From Streptomyces asoensis (GTDB lineage: Bacteria > Actinomycetota > Actinomycetes > Streptomycetales > Streptomycetaceae), in assembly GCF_016860545.1 (NCBI RefSeq), contig NZ_BNEB01000005.1:2232001-2296000 (forward strand): a DNA stretch of 64,000 nt, read 5' to 3'. The notes below the pieces were generated by a model. It had not been told where the DNA came from. It did not search any database and saw nothing but the letters and a program-made list of their open reading frames with translations. A program made the translations under genes and the position numbers. Positions 32,017 through 39,700 of the stretch are shown piece by piece (the stretch's first letter is position 1; every line of letters starts with the position of its first letter).

Positions 32017-33291
32017 TCAGGTTCCCTCTCCGCCGGATCCCTCCCGGGGTCCCCTGCGCCGGTCCCGGGCCCGCTCCCAGAGGCGCCGGGCGCTCGTGAA
32101 CGGCCCCGGTCCTTCGCCGCGGCCCCGGTGCCCGTGCACGCGGGGGTCGTCCGTGACGTCGTAGCGCTTCACGTAGGCGCCCAGGAACGCCTGGAGCGTC
32201 GCGACCGCCGGGATGGAGATCAGCGCGCCGACGGCCCCGAGGAGGGCGGTGCCGGCGATGACGGAGCCGAAGGCGACGGCCGGGTGGATGTCCACCGTCT
32301 TCGAGGTGAGCTTGGGTTGCAGCATGTAGTTCTCGAACTGCTGGTAGACCACGACGAAGATGAGCACCCACAGCGCGTACAGCGGCGAGACCGTGAAGGC
32401 GATCAGCATCGGCAGGGCGCCCGCGAGATACGTGCCGATGGTGGGGACGAACTGCGAGACCACACCCACCCAGACGGCCAGCACGGGCGCGTACGGGATG
32501 CCGAGAGCCTGGAGCAGCACGTAGTGCGCGACTCCGGAGATCAGCGCCATCAGGCCGCGCGAGTAGAGGTAGCCGCCGGTCTTGTCGACGGCGATCTCCC
32601 AGGCCCGCAGCACCTCCGCCTGTCTGGCGGGCGGCAGGACCGAGCACAGCGCGCGGCGCAGCCGCGGTCCGTCGGCGGCGAAGTAGAACGAGAACAGGGC
32701 GATGGTGAGCAGTTGGAAGAGGCCGCCGAGGACCTGCGTGGAGACGTCCAGCACCCCCGCGGCGCTGTTCTGGGCGTACTTCTTCAGCCAGGCGGAGTGG
32801 AGCAGGCCCTCCTGGATGTCCACCCTCCGCAGATCGGTGTGGAAGGTGGTGTTGACCCAGTTGATCACGGAGTCCAGATACTCCGGGAAGCCCTCGATCA
32901 TCTTGATGATCTGGCCCGCGAGCATCGAGCCGAGCAGCGTGAAGAAGCCGGCGACCACGATCAGCAGACCGAAGAAGACCAGGAAGGTGGCGAATCCCCT
33001 GCGCATCCCGCGGGCTGCCATCCGGCTGACCGCCGGCTCCACGGCGAGGGCCAGGAAGAACGCGATCAGGACGTTGAGCAGCAGGCCGATGAGCTGGTGG
33101 AAGGCCCAGGTGCCCAGCTGGAACGCACCGACGAGGGCGAGCGCGAGCACCATGGCGCGCGGAAGCCAGCGCGGCATGCGCGCGCCCTGCCCGGCGCCGC
33201 CCTCGGCCGCGGGCGGCCCGGTGGGCGGCGGTGTCGCGCCGGGCGGGGGTGTGTGCCGGACGGTCGGCCCGGTCTCGTCAGTGGGTGCCAC
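32017..33291 (-). CDS. AI-2E family transporter
   Basis: A 424-residue membrane protein of the YdiK/PerM family with eight or so helices. The GTG at 33291 is the start. The first 38 residues are Pro-rich and cytoplasmic, then MPRWLPRAMVLALALVGAFQL begins the first helix. The family motif in the middle is ISGVAHYVLLQALGIPYAPVLAVWVGVVSQFVPTIGTYLAG, and NYMLQPKLTSKTVDIHPAVAFGSVIAG follows. Substrates in this family vary from autoinducers to sodium/proton exchange and cannot be assigned. A charged tail rich in Arg and Gly follows. The DUF3046 gene lies 60 bp upstream on the same strand. Confidence 0.88.
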   Translation of the reverse strand: MAPTDETGPTVRHTPPPGATPPPTGPPAAEGGAGQGARMPRWLPRAMVLALALVGAFQLGTWAFHQLIGLLLNVLIAFFLALAVEPAVSRMAARGMRRGFATFLVFFGLLIVVAGFFTLLGSMLAGQIIKMIEGFPEYLDSVINWVNTTFHTDLRRVDIQEGLLHSAWLKKYAQNSAAGVLDVSTQVLGGLFQLLTIALFSFYFAADGPRLRRALCSVLPPARQAEVLRAWEIAVDKTGGYLYSRGLMALISGVAHYVLLQALGIPYAPVLAVWVGVVSQFVPTIGTYLAGALPMLIAFTVSPLYALWVLIFVVVYQQFENYMLQPKLTSKTVDIHPAVAFGSVIAGTALLGAVGALISIPAVATLQAFLGAYVKRYDVTDDPRVHGHRGRGEGPGPFTSARRLWERARDRRRGPREGSGGEGT

Positions 33292-33351
33292 GGACCAAGT
33301 CTCGCCTACGGCACCGACAGCCGGACAGGCGCCTGCGATCTTCGTGACGGA

Positions 33352-33546
33352 TCAGCGCAGCTCCTGCGGAACGTTCATCACCGCGCACACCACGCGCCAC
33401 ACGTCCTTGGCCTCCCAGCCGGCCGCCAGCGCCTCGTGCACCGTGCGTCCGCCGAGTTCCGCCATCACGTGATCGCGCGCGAAGGTCTCGGCGTACCCCG
33501 TGCCGAAGTGCTCGTCCATTCGCTGCCAGAAGACCGTCAACCGCAT
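33352..33546 (-). CDS. DUF3046 protein
   Basis: A complete 64-residue protein, MRLTVFWQRMDEHFGTGYAETFARDHV at its start and ending GWEAKDVWRVVCAVMNVPQELR. This is the whole DUF3046 domain of actinobacteria. In mycobacteria a DUF3046 gene lies next to recA, and here it is about 3 kb from recA, so the association is partly kept. Function is unknown. Confidence 0.9.
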   Translation of the reverse strand: MRLTVFWQRMDEHFGTGYAETFARDHVMAELGGRTVHEALAAGWEAKDVWRVVCAVMNVPQELR

Positions 33547-33625
33547 GACATCAGTATCCCGCGCGCGGGGGTGCCCCTCGCCGTGGCCGCCTGCCGAGAC
33601 CGCTTTCCGCCCTACGGTCTGACGC

Positions 33626-34570
33626 ATGGCCGAAATCGGAGCATCCCCACTCCCCCCGACGCCCCCGGCGCACTCCCCGCTCTTCCGCGCCGAGCACTTC
33701 GTCTGGCTCACCGCGCGCGTGCTGGAGCAGCGCGTCTTCGCGCACGACTTCCTGCACGGCGCCGCCGATCCCGTCGAGACCGCGCTCGACGCCTACCGCA
33801 ACGAGGACGGCGGATACGGCCACGCCCTGGAACCCGATCTGCGCGGTCCCGTGAGCCAGCCCCTGCACACCGTGCGCGCGCTGCGCGTGCTGGACTCGAT
33901 CGGGCGTCTCGGCGGGCGGCGCGTGGAGGGGGTGTGCCGCTATCTGACGTCGGTCTCCACCGGCGACGGCGCCCTGCCCGCGATCCATCCCAGTCAGCGC
34001 GGCTATCCGGCGGCCCCCTTCGTCCCGATCGTCGACGACCCGCCCAGCGAACTCCTGGCCACCGGGCCGGTGGTCGGTCTGCTGCACCGCAACGACGTGT
34101 GGCATGCCTGGCTCTTCAGGGCCACGGACTTCTGCTGGCAGGCGGTGGACACCCTCGAGCGGTCCCACCCGTACGAGATCGAAGCGGCAGTTGCCTTCCT
34201 GGACTCCGCCACCGACCGCCCGCGCGCGGAGGCCGCCGCCGACCGGCTGGGCCGCCTGGTGCGCGCGCAACGGCTCGTCGCGCTCGACCCGGACGATCTG
34301 GACGCGTACCCGGTCGCACCCGGATACGCCCCGGGTGAGCACCACTTCCCGTACGACTTCGCGCGTACCCCGCACTCCCTGGCGCGGGCCTGGTTCACCG
34401 ACGACGAGATGGCACGCGCGCTGGACCACCTCGCCGACGACCAGCGGGAGGACGGCGGCTGGCCGGTCCGCTGGCGCCACTGGTCGCCGGGACCCGCCCT
34501 CGAAGCGCGCTCCATGGTGACGATCGAGGCCCTGCGCACCCTGCGGGCCTACGGCCGCGCCATCGGCTGA
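33626..34570 (+). CDS. Alpha/alpha-toroid (prenyltransferase-repeat) protein of unknown function
   Basis: A 314-residue protein without signal peptide or membrane helix. It contains several helical repeats of the type seen in terpenoid cyclases and prenyltransferase beta subunits: YRNEDGGYGHALEPDLRGPVSQPLHTVRAL, an analogous middle unit, and DQREDGGWPVRWRHWSPGPALEARSMVTIEALRTL. The QxDGGW-like turn is seen as REDGGW. No DxDD or DDxxD motif is visible, so it is probably not a cyclase. It stands alone, convergent to azlD. Confidence 0.75.
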   Translation: MAEIGASPLPPTPPAHSPLFRAEHFVWLTARVLEQRVFAHDFLHGAADPVETALDAYRNEDGGYGHALEPDLRGPVSQPLHTVRALRVLDSIGRLGGRRVEGVCRYLTSVSTGDGALPAIHPSQRGYPAAPFVPIVDDPPSELLATGPVVGLLHRNDVWHAWLFRATDFCWQAVDTLERSHPYEIEAAVAFLDSATDRPRAEAAADRLGRLVRAQRLVALDPDDLDAYPVAPGYAPGEHHFPYDFARTPHSLARAWFTDDEMARALDHLADDQREDGGWPVRWRHWSPGPALEARSMVTIEALRTLRAYGRAIG

Positions 34571-34619
34571 TCCCGTCCCGGGTCACCGGCCCCCACCCCG
34601 CGCCCGGGCTCCTCGGCGG

Positions 34620-34928
34620 TCATCCGCATAGGGCGCGCACCCCCGCCGTGACCACCACGGCGGCGCCGACGATCAGCAGGAAGGGCGCCCGCAGCAGAAG
34701 GGCGACGGCGGCCGCGGTGAGCCCCGCGGCCCTCGCGTCCAGCACGAGCGCGTGGCCGTCGGCGAAGGTCTGCTGGGCGGTGAGGGCGGCCAGCAGGGCG
34801 ACGGGAAGCAGGGCCGCGAACCGCCTGACCAGAGGCCGCTCGAGCACTCCCGCGGGTACGAGCAGCCCCGCCAGCTTGACGAGGGAGCAGCCGGCGGCGG
34901 TCGCGCCGATCGCGATCCAGGTGTTCAA
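34620..34928 (-). CDS. azlD: AzlD-family branched-chain amino acid export subunit
   Basis: A 102-residue protein with three or four hydrophobic helices, typical of AzlD. It starts with TTG at 34928 and shares TTGA with the azlC stop, with GGAGGAGG just upstream; the TTG is confirmed by the family N-terminus (NTWIAIGATAAGCSLVKLAG). AzlC and AzlD together form an exporter that can release branched-chain amino acids or analogues. Confidence 0.88.
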   Translation of the reverse strand: MNTWIAIGATAAGCSLVKLAGLLVPAGVLERPLVRRFAALLPVALLAALTAQQTFADGHALVLDARAAGLTAAAVALLLRAPFLLIVGAAVVVTAGVRALCG

Positions 34929-35806
34929 CGCCGCTCCTCCTCCGTGTCGACCCGGCCGGCCCGCCCGGCACGGTCGTTCTGCCCAGCCGGGCCGCCCGAC
35001 CGGGACTGGTCGTCCGGCCGTGTCCGGTCACTCTGACGTGTCCCGTCGCTCCGTCCGTCGCGGCAGCTCCCGCGCAAGCCCTCGGCGTGACTCCTGCGCC
35101 GGCCCTCGACGTACAGGACGGCCGGTGCGGCGAGTGCAGCCATCAGGACGGGCACCCCGGCGGGCAGCACGGGCAGCAGGCCGAGCCCCAGGAGCACGGC
35201 GAGCCCGGCGACGGCCCGCTCGGCCGTGGTCCTGAGCATGGGCGCGAGCAGCGCCAGGAAGACCGCGGGCCCGGCCGCGTCCAGTCCCCACGCGTCCGTG
35301 TCGCCGATGGCCTCGGCACCCAGCGCGCCCAGCAGCGTGGTGAGGTTCCACAGCACGTAGAGCGTCAGACCGGTGACGGCGAAGCCCAGGCGGGCGGCAC
35401 GCCGCCCGGGCTGGGCGAGCGAGACCGCGGCCGTCTCGTCGATCACCCACTGGGCCGCGAACGGGCGCACCGCGCGCGGGAGCGACAGCGACTGGGACAG
35501 ACGCAGGCCGTAGAACGCGTTGCGCACGCCCAGGAAGAACGCGCCCGCGGCCGCGGTCAGCGGGCTGCCGCCCGCCGCCAGCGCTCCGACCAGCGCGAAC
35601 TGGGACGCGCCGGTGAAGACCAGGAGACTGAGCGCACAGGTCTGCCACACCGAGAGTCCGCTGCCCGCCGAGGTCACCCCGAAGGCGAACCCGGAGAGGC
35701 CGACGGCGATCCCGACCCCGAGGGCGTCCCGTACGACGGCGGCGTCGGGCCGTCCCCCGCCGTCCGTGCGTCGGTCCGTGAGAGCTGTCTGTTCTGCCAC
35801 GCCCAC
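34925..35806 (-). CDS. azlC: AzlC-family branched-chain amino acid exporter
   Basis: A 293-residue membrane protein. The core is the AzlC family fold, with ALGVGIAVGLSGFAFGVTS for the first helix, FTGASQFALVGALAAGGSPLTAA and RNAFYGLRLSQSL. After the last helix comes a hydrophilic tail of about 55 residues rich in Arg, Asp, Gly and Ser. The start is a GTG at 35806 or 35800; both lie within the 3' end of the AraC-type gene, which is read in another frame, so the genes overlap by about 130 bp. Even the latest possible start (35737) overlaps. Confidence 0.85.
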   Translation of the reverse strand: MGVAEQTALTDRRTDGGGRPDAAVVRDALGVGIAVGLSGFAFGVTSAGSGLSVWQTCALSLLVFTGASQFALVGALAAGGSPLTAAAGAFFLGVRNAFYGLRLSQSLSLPRAVRPFAAQWVIDETAAVSLAQPGRRAARLGFAVTGLTLYVLWNLTTLLGALGAEAIGDTDAWGLDAAGPAVFLALLAPMLRTTAERAVAGLAVLLGLGLLPVLPAGVPVLMAALAAPAVLYVEGRRRSHAEGLRGSCRDGRSDGTRQSDRTRPDDQSRSGGPAGQNDRAGRAGRVDTEEERR

Positions 35807-36669
35807 GACGGTAGGAACAGTCCCCCGGGTGCGTCTTGTACGTTCTTGCGCTCACGCTGGTACGCCCCCGGAGGGACCCCGACGATCCGGGCGAAGTGGC
35901 GGTTGAGGTGCGGCTGGTCGGTGAACCCCACCGCGACGGCCGCCTGCGCGGGCGTGGTCCCCGCGTCCAGCAGGTGCCGGGCCCGCCGCACGCGGGCGTC
36001 CGTCAGCCAGGCGTGGGGCGGCAGACCGTACACGTCCCGGAAGGCCCGCAGCAGCGCGAACGGACTCGTCCCCAGCTCCCCGGCCAGCTGCTCCAATGTC
36101 GGCGGATCGGCCAGCCGCTCCTCCAGCACGGCACGCGCGCGTGCGGCGATCCGCCCTCCGGCCGACCGCACCTCGCGTTGCGGCAGCGGACCGCCGTTGA
36201 GCCGCAGCAGCCGGGTCACGACCACCCTCAGCAGGGTGTCGGCGGCCAGCGCGTTGCCCTCCTCGGCGGCGCGGAGCACCTGATGCACCAGCCCGACGGC
36301 ATAGGGGTCGTCGAGGACCGGGAGGACGAAGCCGGGGGTGCCGCGCAGGGTCGTCGTCTCGGCCGCGATCTCGGCCACCACGCCGGGCGACGGGTACACG
36401 GCCCCGTACCGCCAGCCCTCCGGCACCCCGGCCCGTCCGGTGTGCGGGGTGTCCGGGTTGACCAGGGCGAGGGTCCCCGCCCCCGCGTACTGGTCGGCGC
36501 CGCTGTGGTGGAAGACCTCCACGCCCTCGGAGACGGCGGCGATCACGAAATGTTCGTGGGTGTGCCGGACGAAGGTCTTGCGGACGTACCGGGCCTTCAG
36601 CAGGTCGACGTCGGACAGCTCCGCGTACCGCCAGTGCCGCGCCAGTTCACCCGAGCCCGAAGTCACCAC
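35674..36669 (-). CDS. AraC-family transcriptional regulator
   Basis: A 331-residue protein. The N-terminal cupin effector domain (HTHEHFVIAAVSEGVEVFHHSG) precedes two helix-turn-helix motifs, LEQLAGELGTSPFALLRAFRDVYGLPPHAWLTDARV and AAVAVGFTDQPHLNRHFARIVGVPPGAYQRE. After the HTH domain lies an extra tail of 50 residues rich in Ser, Gly and Pro, encoded by DNA that also encodes the start of azlC. GTG at 36669 or 36666 is the start. Its family often activates the azlCD genes next to it, which would fit here. Confidence 0.88.
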   Translation of the reverse strand: MVTSGSGELARHWRYAELSDVDLLKARYVRKTFVRHTHEHFVIAAVSEGVEVFHHSGADQYAGAGTLALVNPDTPHTGRAGVPEGWRYGAVYPSPGVVAEIAAETTTLRGTPGFVLPVLDDPYAVGLVHQVLRAAEEGNALAADTLLRVVVTRLLRLNGGPLPQREVRSAGGRIAARARAVLEERLADPPTLEQLAGELGTSPFALLRAFRDVYGLPPHAWLTDARVRRARHLLDAGTTPAQAAVAVGFTDQPHLNRHFARIVGVPPGAYQRERKNVQDAPGGLFLPSWAWQNRQLSRTDARTAGDGPTPPSYGTPSGSGSPSASPGSPSG

Positions 36670-36795
36670 CCACCCATTCTCCGCGACCCGTCACGGCGCT
36701 GCCGCACTCCGCCGGCCACTGAGCGCAGCCACCCGGACGGCGTCACATCCCCGCAGGTCAGGGCGATTGTCAGTGGCCGGGTGCAGGATGGACGC

Positions 36796-39700
36796 ATGGT
36801 CAGCTCCGCACACCGAGCCCTCGGCGGCTTCTCCCCCGCGACCCGCGGCTGGTTCACGGGGGCGTTCTCCGCGCCCACCGCGGCCCAGGCGGGCGCGTGG
36901 CAGGCCATCGGCGCCGGCTCGGACGTGCTGGTGGTGGCCCCGACCGGTTCGGGAAAGACGCTGGCCGCCTTCCTCGCCGCCCTGGACCAGCTCGCCTCGA
37001 CACCCCCGCCCGCCGATCCCAAGAAGCGCTGCCGGGTCCTGTACGTCTCCCCCCTCAAGGCCCTCGCCGTCGACGTGGAGCGCAACCTGCGCAGCCCCCT
37101 GACCGGCATCCGCCAGGAGTCCGTGCGTCTCGGCCTGCCCGAGCCGGAGGTCAAGGTCGGCATCCGCTCCGGCGACACACCGCCCGCGGAGCGCCGCGCG
37201 CTGTCCACCCGCCCGCCGGACATCCTGATCACGACACCCGAGTCCCTGTTCCTGATGCTGACGTCGGCCACCCGCGACGCGCTGACGGGCATCGAGACGG
37301 TGATCCTGGACGAGGTGCACGCGGTGGCGGGCACCAAGCGCGGCGCGCACCTCGCGCTCTCGCTCGAGCGGCTCGACGAGCTGCTGCCGAAGCCGGCCCG
37401 CCGCATCGGCCTCTCGGCCACGGTCCGCCCGGTCGACGAGGTGGCGCGCTACCTCTCCCCGCACCGCAAGGTGGAGATCGTCCAGCCTGCGTCCGGCAAG
37501 GAGTTCGACCTCTCGGTCGTCGTCCCCGTGGAGGACCTGGGCGAGCTGGGCGGTTCCCCGGTGGCCGAGGGCTCCGAGGGGGCGGAGCGCCCGTCGATCT
37601 GGCCGCATGTGGAGGAGCGGATCACCGACCTCGTCCAGTCCCACCGCTCCACGATCGTGTTCGCCAACTCCCGTCGGCTCGCCGAGCGGCTGTGCAACCG
37701 GCTGAACGAGATCGCTTACGAGCGGGCCACCGGCGAGCCGTTGGACGAGCACCACTCGCCCGCCGAACTCATGGGCGGCTCGGGCGCGTCCCAGGGCGCA
37801 CCGCACGTGATCGCGCGTGCCCACCACGGCTCCGTGTCCAAGGAGCAGCGGGCGCTCGTCGAGGAGGACCTCAAGGCCGGCCGGCTGCCCGCCGTCGTGG
37901 CGACCTCCAGCCTCGAACTCGGCATCGACATGGGGGCCGTGGACCTCGTCGTCCAGGTGGAGTCCCCGCCCTCGGTCGCCTCCGGCCTCCAGCGCGTCGG
38001 CCGGGCGGGACACCAGGTGGGCGCCGTGTCCACGGGCGTGGTGTTCCCGAAGTACCGCGGCGACCTCGTCCAGGCGGCGGTGGTCACCGAGCGGATGCGT
38101 ACGGGCTCGATCGAGTCCCTGAAGGTCCCCGCCAATCCCCTGGACGTCCTGGCGCAGCAGCTCGTCGCCATGACCGCGCTCGACACCTGGCAGGTGGACG
38201 ACCTGCTGACCACGGTCCGCCGCGCCGCCCCGTTCGCGTCGCTCCCGGAGTCCGCGTTCACCGCCGTCCTGGACATGCTGGCCGGCCGCTATCCGTCCGA
38301 CGCCTTCGCCGAGCTGCGGCCACGCGTGGTGTGGGACCGCGTGACCGGTACCGTCACCGGCCGTCCCGGGGCCCAGCGCCTGGCCGTCACCTCCGGCGGC
38401 ACGATCCCGGACCGCGGCCTGTTCGGCGTCTTCCTCGCGGGGTCCGACCCCAAGAAGGGCGGCGGCCGGGTCGGCGAACTCGACGAGGAGATGGTCTACG
38501 AGTCCCGTGTGGGGGACGTCTTCACCCTCGGCACCAGTTCGTGGCGCATCGAGGACATCACCCGCGACCGCGTCCTGGTCTCGCCCGCTCCCGGTGTCCC
38601 GGGCCGGCTGCCCTTCTGGAAGGGCGACCAGCTGGGCCGTCCGCTGGAACTGGGGCGGGCGGTGGGCGCGTTCCTGCGCGAGGTCGGCTCCCTGCCCAAG
38701 GACGACGCCCGGCTCCGGCTGCTCACCGCGGGCCTGGACGCCTGGGCGGCCGACAACGTGCTCTCCTACCTGGACGAACAGCGCCAGGCCTGCGGCCACA
38801 TCCCGGACGACCGCACGATCGTCGTGGAGCGCTTCCGGGACGAGCTGGGTGACTGGCGGGTCGTCGTGCACTCCCCCTTCGGCGCACAGGTGCACGCCCC
38901 GTGGGCACTCGCCCTGGGTGCCAAGCTCTCCGAGCGCTACGGCATGGACGCCCAGGTCATGCACGCCGACGACGGCATCGTGCTGCGTCTGCCGGACGCC
39001 GACCTCATGAGCCTGGACCTCCTGGACCGGGAACCGTCGAGGGCGGGCACGGAGTACGACGCGGAGCAGGCACCGGTGGGCGCGGCCGACGTCGTCTTCG
39101 ACAAGGGCGAGGTCGACCAGGTGGTCACCGACCAGGTCGGCGGTTCGGCCCTGTTCGCGGCCCGCTTCCGCGAGTGCGCCGCCCGCGCGCTGCTGCTGCC
39201 GCGCCGCAACCCCGGCAAGCGCACCCCGCTGTGGCAGCAGCGTCAGCGCGCCGCGCAACTGCTCCAGGTGGCGAGCGAGTTCGGCTCGTTCCCGATCGTC
39301 CTGGAAGCGGTCCGCGAGTGTCTCCAGGACGTCTTCGACGTTCCCGGACTCGTGGAGCTGATGGGCGACCTGGAGTCCCGCAAGGTGCGCCTGGTCGAGG
39401 TCACCACGCCGGAGCCGTCCCCCTTCGCCCGCTCCCTCCTCTTCGGCTACGTCGCCCAGTTCCTCTACGAGGGCGACTCCCCGCTCGCCGAGCGGCGCGC
39501 CGCCGCGCTCTCGCTGGACTCACGCCTGCTGGCCGAGCTGCTCGGCCAGGCGGAGCTGCGCGAACTGCTCGACGCCGAGGTCCTCACGGAACTGGAACGG
39601 GAGCTCCGGTGGCTCACCGAGGACCGCCGGGTGAAGGACCCCGAGGGTGTGGCGGACCTGCTGCGCCTGCTCGGTCCGCTCACCGAGGCGGAGCTGGCCG

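Noticed and set aside
31790..32647. A 285-codon minus-strand ORF rich in RH repeats near 31.9 kb
   Set aside because: It is a frame shadow of the AI-2E family gene running into the short repeats downstream.
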